From: Blastobasis lacticolella
Lineage: Eukaryota; Arthropoda; Insecta; Lepidoptera; Blastobasidae
Assembly: GCA_905147135.1 (NCBI GenBank)
Contig: LR990057.1
Location: 1,984,001 to 2,048,000 of the forward strand
DNA: 64,000 bases
Direction of reading: 5' to 3'
Position numbers and translations under genes: made by a program. Below are positions 10,258-20,949 of this stretch, one piece after another. The notes below the pieces were generated by a model. The model saw only the letters and a list, made by a program, of their open reading frames with translations. It made no database searches and was not told where the DNA came from. Positions within the stretch are counted from its first letter, which is position 1, and every line of letters starts with the position of its first letter.

Positions 10258-10329
10258 TGCGGACCCCGGGCCCTCGTGCGCGAGAGCATAGCTCAGACAT
10301 TGACGCCAAGATGATTATTTTATTATTTG
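10258..10329 (+). mobile_element. SINE-B 3' fragment, first member of a local duplication
   Basis: Contains 'gcggaccccgggccctcgtg', 'gcgagagcat' and 'gacgccaagatgattatttt'. The sequence resumes after the Helitron at 10521; the joined segment pairs with 10985-11130. Confidence 0.7.
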
Positions 10330-10520
10330 CTAGTGGTCACGACGCGACTTTCGCGTACACCTTCTTAACTCCTACCTACTTTATTTCTTGCTTATAAACA
10401 TTCCTCTTGAATCACTGTATCTGTTGAAAACCGCATTAAAATCCGTTGCGTAGTTTAAAAGATCTAAGCGTACATAAGGACAGACGGCGGGAAGCGACTT
10501 CATTTTACACTATGTATAGA
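10330..10520 (-). mobile_element. Non-autonomous Helitron, 191 bp, with preserved empty site
   Basis: On the minus strand it begins TCTATACATAGTG and ends GTGACCACTAG, so it has the 5'-TC and 3'-CTAG termini of Helitrons. The host base before TC is A. The duplicate at 10985-11130 runs from 'gattattttattattt' straight into 'acttctaacaaattt' without it, so the insertion fell between A and T with no target duplication. The base after CTAG is C, against T in the empty site (one substitution). Internal blocks include 'ccgttgcgtagtttaaaaga' read on plus. Confidence 0.8.
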
Positions 10521-10984
10521 TTAACTTCTAACAAATTTCGTCCTGTGATACAGTAGCTTGACTCGTTTCTGTGGCGGAATGCTGAAAGCTTGGAAACAAA
10601 ACACTATTCATCTTTTTTTTTTAATTTCTGTTAGAACAACAGCTGTTCCGTTATCTATTGTTTTGTTTTGTTTTGCTTTGTTTTATTCTATTTAGTTATG
10701 TTTTATTTGTTTATTTTATAAAGTTTATATTCTCAAACACCTACTCAATGGGCATGGCTGAAAAACAGCGCTGTACGGAACCATACCGTCCCGTGACAGC
10801 ATAAGCTGAGCCAGGTCCATTTGCCTTAGTTATTTTTATTGTTTAGATGTAGTGGTAAGGCACGATATTTTGTTTAAGGCAATAAATGATTCTTATTCTT
10901 ATTATTATTCTTATAAATCCTTAGATAACTCTGAAAATTCGCTCCACTGTAATTATCTGATCAGCCATATTCTGGATCATGATC

Positions 10985-11135
10985 AAGGCGGACCCCGGGT
11001 CCTCGTGCGCGAGAGCGTATCCGGGACATTAATGCCGAGTTTGATTATTTTATTATTTATTTACTTCTAACAAATTTTAGACCTGTGATAGCTTGTCTCG
11101 TTTCTGTGGCGGAATGCACAATGAAGCTTGGTCAC
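10985..11135 (+). repeat. Second member of the local duplication (empty Helitron site)
   Basis: SINE-B tail 'gcggaccccgggtcctcgtg' followed by 'ttacttctaacaaatttt', 'ctcgtttctgtggcggaatg' and 'gaagcttgg', in the same order as 10258-10329 plus 10521-10590. The SINE-B part extends upstream to about 10930 ('gctccactgtaattatctga'). Confidence 0.75.
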
Positions 11136-11274
11136 ATAAATTGTTGCACTGCGACGCATTGCGACTAAGTTTAGATAACTCTGAGAATTGCGCTGCGTTA
11201 TTAGAGAATACAGTGTACAGGAGACAGCACATCAACCTGCTCACATTGCTTTAAGGCTAGAGTGAATATTTATT

Positions 11275-11400
11275 TATTTATTTATTTAACCATTTATTGT
11301 ACACAAGATTGTTTCAAAAAGTATATTACATAGTTAGACACAACAGGCCAACGTATTTCTATAAAGAAATTTCTTCCAGCAGGCCTACAGCAGAGAGATC
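11275..11400 (-). mobile_element. Retroelement tail E (LINE 3' end)
   Basis: The minus strand gives 'taggcctgctggaagaaatt', an 'acaacaggcc'-type block and 'gtacaataaatgg' plus an A/T tail. Same tail at 35190-35312 and 49940-50065 (+), and 34930-35035 and 53640-53720 (-). Confidence 0.65.
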
Positions 11401-11479
11401 GTGACAATTAAATGCAGTAAAGACGTGCACAGTAGCAAAAACAAGATTCGCTAGTGAAGCAAGGTTACCGACACAGCCC

Positions 11480-11665
11480 TAAGGATTGCAAGACTAAAGT
11501 GAAAGTTGGCAGGGCATATAGTTCCCGAGTGGCGACCACGTACCGGAAGACGCAGCGTGTGTAGGCCTCCCACAAGGTAGACACAAGATCGGTCTCTGTG
11601 GAGATCTCTTGGGGAGGCCTATGCCCAGCAGTGGTCATTCCTCGGCTGGTTGATGAGGTATAAGG
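11480..11665 (+). pseudogene. LINE ORF2 extreme C-terminus, fragment K
   Basis: One frame gives LLGEAYAQQWSFLGW, like the 'GEAYVQQWT' ending of a common insect non-LTR ORF2. The related fragment at 43130-43340 lies on the minus strand ('gggcataggcctctcccaga'). Heavily frameshifted. Confidence 0.55.
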
Positions 11666-12112
11666 TATGTATAGAGTACATGTAGGGCAGTCTGTTCCCC
11701 TATTCCCTAACACATGTCACCAGACAAATTGGTGGTTATAAACGTATATCATAGACTGCACCAATTAATAACCACATAAAAATACCACCACCAATGCGCC
11801 ACCAAAACGCCTGGTGACGTAAGTTAGGAGAGATATAGTAAAAAAACCTGCGGGGCTAGCCAAGATGCCAAACGCTTAGTAAAGAATATATTGCGATTGA
11901 GCATCGGAATTTGTTAGCAACGTTTGGCCAGCGCTCGTAGGTCGGTAGCTACTTTATATCAATAGCACAGTACTGCAAAGCTGTGAGTCTGGCCGAACGT
12001 AAAAAAGTCATCGTCAAACATAATATAATCTGCGGGTTCAGCCAATATACAAATTAATGACATTCAAATCAATGACAGATTGAAGTCGCCAAAACTACAA
12101 GGATCGTATTTT
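11666..12112. other. Unassigned
   Basis: 'ggtggttat' and 'ataaccac' form a loose inverted pair around 11729-11780. Nothing else is supportable. Confidence 0.3.
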
Positions 12113-12190
12113 TTATACCACTAAGGTGGCAGATAAGCTTACGGCGAGCAGGTGTCACCCACGCGCTGCCCACCGTTTAAAACCTTTTCA
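12113..12190 (-). mobile_element. LINE family F 3' end
   Basis: Reverse complement of the tail 'aagcttatctgccaccttag' plus a short A/T tail; compare 21560-21679. Confidence 0.55.
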
Positions 12191-12334
12191 CCCCTTTCTT
12201 GAATCAAATCGATCTCAAAATCTCAAATCAAACGAGTCCAAACTGATGGGTTATCATGCATAGTTTGGGAGTGCGTATTACCTTTCGGCATTATCATAAG
12301 ACCTTAGATATCACCTAAGGTTATAGTACTTGCT

Positions 12335-12500
12335 TCATTGTTGCGTTCATTAGTTCCGACCACTTTCGGACTTCATCATCAGACCAGCTCCATGATACCG
12401 TATTAATGTATCGTCATCCAAGTTGCATATGTATACCAAATTTCAGCTAAAATTAAACGCCGGGTAGTGGGTCAAATTAGGTTTGCAAGATTTGATCCGA
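12335..12500 (-). repeat. Dispersed repeat H
   Basis: Contains 'tcatcagaccagctccatga' and 'attaatgtatcgtcatccaa', the reverse complement of blocks at 1-75 and 16575-16665, then 'accaaatttcagctaaaatt'. Confidence 0.55.
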
Positions 12501-12699
12501 ATATAAAAAACATAGCAAGTTATAGATGGCGAAAAAGTCGTGAAAAAAAGTTTTGGGAACTACTGCTCTAGCCTAAATTGGTCACACTAAATTACTATCA
12601 AACTCAAATATTCCATACCTATCTGTGGTCAAACTGACTTCGGCTGTCACGTCATCTGGACATTGTCGTTGTGTTGTTGTTGTTATGGTACGAAATTTT

Positions 12700-13425
12700 T
12701 AATATTTTGGGTCTTATAAGATGTGGTGATCAATGAATGAGCGACCGGAGCGAGGTCGACATTTTTTACGTTTGAGGTCTTAAAAGCTGGAGTGATAATT
12801 GAAAGAATGAGCGAGCGGAGTGAGCTTGTAATTTGTGATATTTTAAATAATAAAAGCTTGAGGTGATAATTAAATAAATGAGCGAGTGAAGCGAGCTCGC
12901 TATTTTAGACATTTTTGGTCTTAAAAGAGACGGATGATTCTAACAATAGTAATTTAACGAAATCAATGAATGAGTCACCGCAACGAGCTAGGTGAATGAT
13001 AAGAAAAGTATCTAAAACCTATGAATAAGCGAGCGAAGCGAGCGATATTTTGAGCGATATTTTTGATATTTTGGGGCTTAAAAGCTGGGGCGACTAATAA
13101 ACTATTAAGCGAGCGAAGCGAGCATGAAATTTTTGTCATTTTGGCTTTATACAAAACATTTATGTGATGATGTGTGATACTGATCGTAATAAAAGACAAC
13201 AAAAGAAAATAAAATCTTTTAACATGATGGTTTTTAAAAGCTGGGGTGATGGTTAAAATTAATATTTGGGCGAGCGTAGCGAGCTCGGAATTTTAGGTTT
13301 TGAAAGATTGGTAAATAGTATGACAAAACTTAAGGCGTGAATGAGCGAGTTCTAAAAAGTGGAGTGATTGATAAAATAAATAAAAGGAGTGAGCAAGCGC
13401 AGCGAGCTTCGAATGTTTGGCCTTT
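12700..13425 (+). repeat. Degenerate tandem array, ~75-bp unit with GAGCGAGCGAAGCGAGC core
   Basis: Nine cores variably reading 'gagcgagcgaagcgagct' begin near 12738, 12808, 12881, 12971, 13028, 13106, 13269, 13342 and 13390. Each is preceded by 'ttttggtcttaaaagctgg' and 'gtgataattaaataaatga'-like sequence. Most spacings are 57-90 bases, with one double-length gap around 13125-13265. The core is near-palindromic. Divergence between units indicates an old array. Confidence 0.75.
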
Positions 13426-13449
13426 TGGCTCATAAAACCGTAGGCGATT

Positions 13450-13522
13450 ATAAGTCAGAGTCGGGGCTGAGGGGAAGGCAATTGCACCCATCACCCCCGC
13501 CCTGGATCCGCGCCTGATCATG
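13450..13522 (-). repeat. Short dispersed repeat abutting the array
   Basis: 'gcaattgcacccatcacccc' and 'cctggatccgcgcctga' form a GC-rich block distinct from the array. It may be the 3' end of the transposon that carries the array. Confidence 0.35.
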
Positions 13523-13539
13523 ATATTATATATATATTT

Positions 13540-13855
13540 TTTTAATTATACGGTAGGCAAACAGGCAAGCGGGCCCCTGATGGAAAGTGGTCACCATTGC
13601 CTATAGACATTAGCAACACCAAGAGTATCGCCAATGCGTTGCCTACCTCAAAAACACGTTGCTCTGGCAGCAAAAAGGCAAATGCCACTCCACTGCCAAA
13701 GCCACGGTTCCCCAAATCCCCACCCCATGGAGCACTGGAAATCTTACTCACCGACAGAAACACAATACTATTTAAAAGAGTATTGTTTAGCTGCGATATT
13801 CTGTAAGGTGGAGGTATTTCCCCAGTCGGGTGGCTCCAATTCGAATTGATTCGAT
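13540..13855 (-). mobile_element. LINE family D 3' end
   Basis: Reverse complement of the 1086-1407 block: starts with a T-run and 'acggtaggcaaacaggcaag', continues through 'ccacggttccccaaatcccc' and 'ctccaattcgaatt'. Frames inside are shadows of the UTR. Confidence 0.7.
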
Positions 13856-14069
13856 GATTTTTCGTGATGCCCTACCCTAGATTACAAAGGCAAATGCAAG
13901 GGCTTTGTAACGAGATCTGTTGACATTTTCAGACTATTTAGGATCTGATTAAAATAGTCATCTAATAAACCTCTTAGTTATTTTATCTTGCTATCTTACA
14001 TGGAGCTGGCCTTATGTTAATCTGGATTTCACTATAGAGTACCAATCAGTGAGTGAAAACATCTACAAG

Positions 14070-14255
14070 AATGAGTAACCATGGTCCAAACTTGTGTGTG
14101 TATAGGTGCAGGGTAGCAGGGTCGCGGAGGTCAGATGGCAGTCGCTCCACCGTAATTATCTGATCTGCCAAATCCTGGATCATGGTCAAGGCGGATCTCG
14201 GGCCCTCGTGCGCGAGTGCATAAACGGGACATTAACGACAAGATGATATATTACC
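14070..14255 (+). mobile_element. SINE-B, 5'-truncated
   Basis: 'gtaaccatggtccaa', 'gtagcagggtcgcggaggtc', 'aaatcctggatcatggtcaa' and 'gacattaacgacaagatga' occur in order. The tRNA head is missing. Confidence 0.8.
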
Positions 14256-15000
14256 AATCCCATTGTCTATACTAACTATACTAAACTAGCACTTTCGGCT
14301 GATGTGGTTTAAGCCCAGCGTTGTAGTCGTGCGAAATGATATAAAATATTAACAAGTACCAAATTTTCTAGTTGAAGTATACAAGACACAGACACAAAAA
14401 AATGTAACATAGAGGCAAAGCACAGACGTGAAGATACTATTTTTTAATATTTTAAGTTTACAGACTGATACAGAACAATGATACCATGTAAACGATGGTG
14501 GCGCTCTCAATTTTTGTCACGACTTTCTTGCCAGACTATAAATAAAAGCTTGTAAAAAACGTTATGTGACAAACTAGATACAAGCATTTTTACTTGGCTT
14601 GTAGCTCGTAAATAGTATTTTGTGTTTACAAGACATTTACCAGTGCTGTCGACAAAACAAATGCATAAAAACAGTTTATTCTCGTACCAACATTTGTATG
14701 CAGACACAACAATAATCTAGACACCATTTGTTCACAATTTAGTACCTACGAACTTACATTTGAATATAAAAACGAAAGATAATAAAAGTTTCTTCGCATA
14801 AAGACGGTTGATCGCCCCAATGATGGCAGTTAGGCTCCAGTCAAATTATAAATAGCGCTATAAAGAGTAATCATCGACCAATGCCACCAAAAGGGTAAAA
14901 CTGGAGGTCATTTATTGCTCCCAAATTTTGAAAGTGTTTGAGCATATTAGATTTTTGACAGACTGATCGGCTCACATTGCACCCTAATACGTAAGTATTT
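14256..15000. other. Unassigned
   Basis: AT-rich, no transposon motifs recognised and no credible exon. The small minus frame at 14507-14707 has no recognisable domain. Confidence 0.35.
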
Positions 15001-15240
15001 CATCATCGTCATCATCACAGCCCATAAAAGTCCACTGCAGCACTTAGGGCCTCTCCCACGAAAGGGTAAGTTATTGCTTTAGTCTCTATACTTGGCAAGC
15101 GGGTTGGAGATATCAGTGTTTTAAATATAATAATGGAAAACGCTGCTGCCCATTTTCCAGCCTACAGAGACTCTAGATCTTTTGCCACGAAAACATTAGT
15201 AGCCTGGTAGGACACCCACGAGTGATGTTTGTTGGGTGAC
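15001..15240 (-). repeat. Repeat C
   Basis: Starts with a (cat)n run, then 'agtccactgcagcacttagg', 'gcccattttccagcctacag' and 'gacacccacgag', the reverse complement of 572-848. Confidence 0.65.
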
Positions 15241-15825
15241 CTTGAAGTAGGCGCAATGACCTAAAATTTAAGTACATTCCAAGTTATGTTATCGAACTTT
15301 AGGTAACAGTGAGCGACGTTGCCGTTATAAGGCCCATAGTGAGTGGCCACGTCTCCGTTCCGTAAGTCATCACTGGCAACACAAATTAGTCTAAGACCTT
15401 CGTCTTGAGACACCTACCTACCTTGCGTTACCTACCTACATTACTATACATAGAAAACTAATGATACAAGCGGTTGACACAACCATTCCATTTGACCGAA
15501 TTACTCAAGAAAAAAAACCAAGTAAGTAACTCAAAACCCAGACTCAATGCAAACTCCGCCATTTCACTTTACATTACGCGTCGGAGTGCACTCGCTGAGT
15601 AAATTAACACAAGGAAAGTGGCAGTGGACATTAAACAGTGATGCGATAAATTTGTCACGCGCCGCCGCCGCTGTGTCTAGACTCAGTGGCTAGGGCAAGG
15701 TCTGTGCTGTATTGAAATAGCAATAGTAAAGTTTGCTATTAAGACTCTAGTCTAAAAAATAGGCTGACTTGGGAATTTATAAGATGGATTGAAATCAAAA
15801 AGTAAGCAACCTGAAGCAACAAGTC
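15241..15825. other. Unassigned
   Basis: A short GC patch near 15660 ('cgcgccgccgccgctg') is the only feature. No open exon flanked by splice sites was found there. Confidence 0.3.
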
Positions 15826-16195
15826 ATCATCATCATCGTCCTAGCGCTTATCCCGGCCTCTGCCAGGGTCCAGTTTCTCGACTCATTCTTCTCCACTTCG
15901 CCTGGTCTTCGGTATCCTCTCTTCGTAAATCGTTGGCTCTCATATTTGACTCGGCGATGTCAATTCATCGCTTCTTGGATCGCCCACGGGGCCTCTTCCC
16001 TGATACCGGCAGGTTCAGGCACCTATTTTCCACGTCTGAAGCTTCACGCATTCGCATCACGTGACCAAACCAGCGCAGACGAGCCTCCTCGATCTTATCT
16101 GCGATATCCCTAACGCCAAGGCTGCCACGGATGTATTCGTTACGTATTCGATCGAGTCGCGTAACTACGCACATCCACCGCAGCATTTTTATTTC
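15826..16195 (-). pseudogene. RTE-type LINE ORF2 C-terminus
   Basis: The minus frame reads MLRWMCVVTRLDRIRNEYIR then IEEARLRWFGHVMRM and CLNLPVSGKRPRGR, followed by the (gat)n-ended 3' terminus at the low-coordinate side. It is the post-polymerase domain of an RTE-like element, collinear with 3940-4240 and with 63013-63120, and the best preserved of the three. Endonuclease and polymerase are missing, so it is a 5'-truncated copy. Confidence 0.75.
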
Positions 16196-16384
16196 ATTGG
16201 CGAATATGTTTTATCAGCGACTGAACCAACAAGGAAGGGTCCATATATTATGGTTCTGTAGTTTTCTTATTAAAATACAGGACACAGCTATAATAATCAA
16301 AGCTGAAATACGGAACGTCCTGTAAAACACAGAAAAGACAGGCTACCCTATACAATCCAGCCCCAGCCTTGATACTGGACGGTG

Positions 16385-16533
16385 TTAGGCACTGTCCTAA
16401 TTAGCAAACGGTCGTGCGACCATGGTCTTACGACGAACGTCGCCCGACCAATAGGAGAGTTCAAAATCTTCTCGTCTCACGACCATGGTCACACGACCAC
16501 GTTACCACGTTGCCAATTAGGACAGCGCCTAAT
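16385..16533. mobile_element. Palindromic MITE family P
   Basis: Ends 'ttaggcactgtcctaatt' and 'aattaggacagcgcctaa' are inverted. Internal 'gtgcgaccatggtcttacga' on the left mirrors 'cacgaccatggtcacacgac' on the right. The whole element folds into one imperfect hairpin. Length 149 bp; no coding frame. Confidence 0.8.
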
Positions 16534-16574
16534 ATGACCGACTACCCTGTGTTCTGCCTGAAATTTGTTGTGCC

Positions 16575-16665
16575 TATTTAACTTGGATGACAATGCATTA
16601 ATATGGTTCATGATGCTGGTCTGATAATGGAGTCGGAAGGTAGTCATTGAAACAATTTCGATACT
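16575..16665 (+). repeat. Dispersed repeat H
   Basis: 'ggatgacaatgcattaatat' and 'gctggtctgataatggagtc' match the first 75 bases of the window. Confidence 0.55.
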
Positions 16666-17884
16666 GCCATAAGCTGAAGTTGTTCCCCAAATTCATTCAC
16701 TGATCAGATCATTAATGTTCTCAAAAAAGCTGGGGTCTGAAGTGGTAAGAATAAAAGGAGATGTATGAAAAGTGTTGTGGAAATATGCGAAGCTAGGGAG
16801 TTGTGTCAGGACAAAGCAAAGTGGCGGTCCATAGTCTGCCTACCCCATCTGTGGGACACAGGCGTGAGCCTTATGTATGTATATATGATGTTCCCTAAAG
16901 TCAGCCAAGTTCCGCTTTCTAAATATTGTTAGAATAACACAACAAAGCGTATTTGTTACGTTGGTTTGTTCGCGTCACTAATGGCGCAGGAAGGGAATCC
17001 AATTATCGCTCTAATGATACAGATGGAGTGTAATAAATCAAACGGAATAGAAATCATCTTTTGTCGTTATTTCCGTGTGTTATCTAGAGCTCGTCGTATT
17101 CGTCGTAAATAGGTAAAAGTTACTTTGTTGAGGTCGTTCTTGTAGCTTATGTCTATGTAGTATTTTGTAGAGAGTAGTTACATCGGTCATTATACTTTGA
17201 CTTAGATGAATTTTCCATGGATATAACTAAACCAGGGTACCGATTCTGGTATGCAATGCAGTTGTTATTATGTTGCAATTTAATTGTGATGTTACTTTAA
17301 CTACGTAGAGGTATCGTGTCAGTCCTAGCATCATCCCAGTTAAATTGCAGTTAAATCATTGCTCGACCTTTGACACGTTTTCATTGACAGAATTGAAGGC
17401 AGTTTGACAACTAAGAAAGATGCAACTTAGTAATTTATATATCTATTTATTTATTTATTGGAGTACCAACAGCCATATAAAACCACTATGCAACTAAAGT
17501 ACTGTAAAACGAATTGTGGAAAAGTTAGAACTCATGAAAGTTGAAACTCAACATCTGTCATTTGAATAACAATCACACGTTTGACATGCGATGCAATTGT
17601 AATATTACTGCAACTGAGACGATTTCCGTACCAGAATTGAAGCCCAGTTCTACATACCTCGTCAATCAGCCGAAACAATGGAACAGTAGGTAAATTGCGT
17701 AACTCTGTTGCCAACAATTCTCAGATTTCAATGATTAAAAAGGTTATTTTTGCGATTATGTATCAATGTCAATGCTGCGTACAATCTTTCCTTGGAAGAC
17801 TTAAAATTTTCGTAAAAGACCACGTTTGCGTAGCGAGCGAATCAAACGGAATAGATATCATCTTTTGTCATTATTGCTGTGCTC
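16666..17884. other. Mostly unassigned; short shared block near 17690
   Basis: 17690-17735 ('taactctgttgccaacaatt') is the reverse complement of 25400-25445, so at least that block is dispersed. No gene recognised. Confidence 0.35.
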
Positions 17885-18055
17885 AAAGATAGGCAGCAGC
17901 ATCTTTCTGGGTAGATTTACATCAACTGCACTGTGCTCTCCTAGCCGCCTGCCAAGCGTGGAGATTATGGTAATGACCTCCTCTTTCGTGGGAGAGGCCC
18001 GAAGTCCTGCAGTGGATTGTTATGGGCTGTGATGATGATGATGATGCTGTGCTCA
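17885..18055 (+). repeat. Repeat C
   Basis: 'gcctgccaagcgtggagatt', 'tcgtgggagaggcccgaagt' and a terminal (gat)n run. A very worn second piece may follow at 18105-18180. Confidence 0.65.
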
Positions 18056-18659
18056 TATTAAACAGGTAAAAGTTTATTTGTTTCGATATCGTGATCCTCA
18101 ATACGCCCGCCAGAAAGATTATGGCTAAAACCTCTACTAATTTGGAGGCTCAAGTCCAGCATTGGATATTCTTAATTTAAAAGCCAGCTTAATCGAGATG
18201 GTTCTCAGCTTTGTTTCATTAAAATCGGTAAGTAACAAAGAGAAGAAAGAAAATATCTTTGTTAGACGACACTATGAAATAGATGACATGTTAAAATTTT
18301 TTATGAAAGTGTAATACGTACTTGTATAATTCATTATCAATTCTTGTAACACTGTTACCAATAAAGTATTTGTAATTGACACGATGTTTTAACGTTGTTA
18401 AAAAAACATCATCATTATGTCTCCACTTCTCACTTGTTATACCTACATGTTTCCATTTGATACAAAATATTGGTCTAGATCCAGTTGGGCGTACACTAAA
18501 ATTGTATGCCGACTGTACCTGGATTTAAAACGCAAATAAAAACAAAACTGCGCTGCCCCGTCGTTTGTCGGTTCGGTTAAGATGTAAAATGTTGAAGAAA
18601 ATATTTGAGTATGTGTAAACTTTGTCGAGGCTTATCCGACTTTTTCTGTCGGTTGGGTT

Positions 18660-18840
18660 AGGTTTTTTTATGCTACTCAGTGTCAAACGAGCAGACAGCC
18701 CACCTTATAGTAAGTGGTAACTGTCACCCATAACATAACATACTTTTAGACTGTAAGCAACAAAAATGCAGAACCGCAGGGGCGTTGTCACTGTGTGGAC
18801 TAAGATGAAATGCCTCATGCCTGTAATTTATATGCTACTC
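18660..18840 (-). repeat. Repeat L (retroelement 3' end)
   Basis: 'cagacagcccaccttatagt', 'ggtaactgtcacccataaca' and 'atgcagaaccgcaggggcgt' match 52545-52830 in reverse complement. Confidence 0.6.
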
Positions 18841-18929
18841 AGACAAACGATCGTACAGTATATCTGAAACACACACATCCGAAAACAGTTAACGTAGTTC
18901 TCGCAATACCTTGTTACATTGATGGAGCT

Positions 18930-19260
18930 ATTATTCCCTAAATATTGTATAATAAACTTCTTCGTCGAGACAATTTTCGAAAACCCCTGATCTGGCTTGC
19001 CCAGTAGCCGGCCACCACAACGGCATTATCAGTCGCCATGAACAGTTCCTCCCTAGTGCAGGTAGCAAGACAAAGAGGACAAGAGAGTAGATGTTCCATG
19101 GTATGGAATAGAGCTCCACAGTCGCATCGCTGTTGTGTCTAGTCGATGAATCCCCACTTAGCCAAAGTCTTTGCAGCGGCCAACCTGCGTCCGTAAACGG
19201 TTAAGTGACTTCCAAGTTGGCCACTGCAGCTCGAGACCTGGTGACAGGGATTCGGTGGGT
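18930..19260 (-). pseudogene. LINE ORF2 C-terminus with Cys/His motif
   Basis: The minus strand encodes WKSLNRLRTQVGRCKD, then after a frameshift and stop CDCGALFHTMEHLLSCPLCL. This parallels 50802-51038 (WRTLNRLRAQVGRSKD ... CECGALPQTMAHLLVCPACP). The C-x-C ... H ... C-x2-C arrangement is the zinc-knuckle-like end of a non-LTR ORF2. It lies just downstream of the lectin-gene exon at 19364 on the same strand, so it sits in the next intron or 3' region. Confidence 0.65.
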
Positions 19261-19363
19261 GTGATGGATCTAGGAGGCGCTGGGTTTTGGGCACGCCACA
19301 GCTGCTTAGATAATAAAATAATCAACTAAAAAGCGAAGAGACAAAAACACCGTAAACACTCAC

Positions 19364-19464
19364 GTGCGAAAGAGAAGGGTAGCCCGTCGGCCCACCGGAA
19401 CTCGCCCTCGTGTATCGCGTCCGTCGCGCCAATCCAGTACACGTCGTCCACTCCCGCGCCGGGC
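19364..19464 (-). CDS. C-type lectin-like domain exon (second exon of the split gene)
   Basis: Read on the minus strand, the acceptor 'tccctgtgcag' precedes the exon and the donor 'gcac|gtgagtg' ends it, giving 101 bases. It enters with one base that completes an Ala codon left open by the exon at 22409-23279, then encodes PGAGVDDVYWIGATDAIHEG and EFRWADGLPFSFA. The W-I-G ... D ... E-G-x-F-x-W-x-D-G-x-P run is the core of a C-type lectin domain (second and third strands). It leaves with one base of the next codon, so at least one more exon must follow. That exon should carry the last domain cysteines; it was not found between 1 and 19300 and may be masked among repeats or outside the window. 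Calcium binding cannot be judged, because the E-P-N/Q-P-D and W-N-D region is in the missing exon. Confidence 0.8.
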
Positions 19465-19502
19465 CTGCACAGGGACATGGAAGTTAGTGGTGTATAAATA
19501 GT

Positions 19503-19745
19503 ATCATCATCATCATCATCCTTACAGCCCATAAGTCCACTGCAGGACTAAGGACCCTCTCCCAGGAGAGGGAAGGCTGTTGCCAGGCTTGTCAGGCTTG
19601 TTGGAGATCACAGTCATGCAAAATGCTACTGCCCATTTTCCAGCCTACGGAGACTCTAGATCTTTTGCCTCGTGTACGTTAGTCGCCTTGTACGACACCC
19701 ACGAGTGTAAGTAGTTGGTGCTATTCTACTCTGCTGGACACCACA
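19503..19745 (-). repeat. Repeat C
   Basis: Starts with a (cat)n run and runs through 'agtccactgcaggactaagg', 'gcccattttccagcctacgg' and 'cgacacccacgagtg'. It lies inside the lectin-gene intron. Confidence 0.65.
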
Positions 19746-20539
19746 CGGTTAATAGTATACTGCTCTGCTATTTATCTAAATACAGGAAACTTTGTAAGAA
19801 TGGACGGAAGTTTAGTTTGCTTTTATAGTACACGACATTTTAAACTGTCTGAGGCATTGTCTGTAATTATTTCTCTTTATATTATGGGGCACTACGTGTA
19901 CGCGTTTGCTGTCCGGTTTGTAAGCGGCGACTTAAGGCCCTTAAGGAAGGAAAGGCCCAGTGTCCTGGTAGGAAATTCCTCACTTTCCTAGTAGTACAGT
20001 CGACCTAGCTGGCAGGACTACCTCTAGCCGCCGAGTCGGAATTCCAATTATGATGAGTAGAAGGAGTTTATCGCACGAGTACTTTATCCAAGCTTTGTTA
20101 TAAATCAAAGTTATCATCCTTTCGAGTACGAACGACAAGATTTATAACTCTGTCGCATATCACATGACAACTGACACCGTGACAAGAATAACACTGCAAT
20201 AAACCAGATTGGATTCCGTGCAACATGTTTGCAGTACTTTCCTACTGTCCTCTTAAAACTGCGTCCAAACATGTCCGCGCGTTCGAAATATTCAGCCGTC
20301 ACGTAGTATTTTTCAGGACAAAAAGTACAATTAGCGGAGATGTGTGCTGCGATTATATTTTAGCAAGATGTTTCGAAATCGGGCACGCAGTTGCGTAGTT
20401 TGGATAGTAGAGAGCTTTTGAGAAGCTCTGCCCACAGCTTAACTAGCTAAATATTCGGTTGTAGGTTGTGTTGGTCACAAAATCCGTTCAGAAGTTGCGT
20501 GAAAGAGAATCCAACACCAAAGGTTTTTCCTGTCCGGTG
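19746..20539. other. Intronic, unassigned
   Basis: Lies between the two lectin-type exons. No further exon with CUB or lectin motifs was seen on the minus strand. Confidence 0.4.
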
Positions 20540-20612
20540 GTAAACACGTTTACGACCTGCCTGATGGTAAGCAGTTACGGCTGCCTAAGTAGCTTTCGCT
20601 TGTAACATAAAA
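20540..20612 (-). mobile_element. LINE family F 3' end, worn
   Basis: 'acctgcctgatggtaagcag' is the reverse complement of 'ctgcttaccatcaggcaggc' in the family F tail. Confidence 0.5.
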
Positions 20613-20614
20613 AT

Positions 20615-20948
20615 AAATCATAATCTTGGCGTTAATGTTCCAGTTGTGCTCACGCGCGCAAGAGCCCGGGGTCCTCCTTGACCATGATCAGTAAGGTAAT
20701 TGTGGAGCGTCTGCCGTCTGACTTCCGTGACCCTGCTTCTAGGGGAACCTTATCAGATTGGACCATGGTTACACATTCAGTCGCCCGAATGTGCAAGTTT
20801 CATCACGATGTTTTCCCTCACCGTAAGAGCATCGGTTAGAATTCAACTAATGTACATAACTCAGAAAAGAGTCATTTGTAAATGGCCGCAGCGGGATTTG
20901 AACCCGGACCTCTCGCTTATGTGTCGGACCCCACCACGCTCCTAACAT
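20615..20948 (-). mobile_element. SINE-B, near full length
   Basis: Minus-strand order: tRNA-like head with B box ('cgggttcaaatcccg'), 'cgatgctcttacggtgaggg', 'aaacttgcacattcgggcga', 'gaccatgatc..' and the tail 'aacgccaagattatgattta'. The 5' end carries 'gtgtcggaccccaccacg' read on plus, shared with the adjacent copy. Confidence 0.85.
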
Positions 20949-20949
20949 T

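Noticed and set aside
13597..13849. Two overlapping plus-strand frames of ~70 residues
   Set aside because: They lie entirely in the 3' UTR of LINE family D, whose sense strand is minus here, and recur with the repeat.
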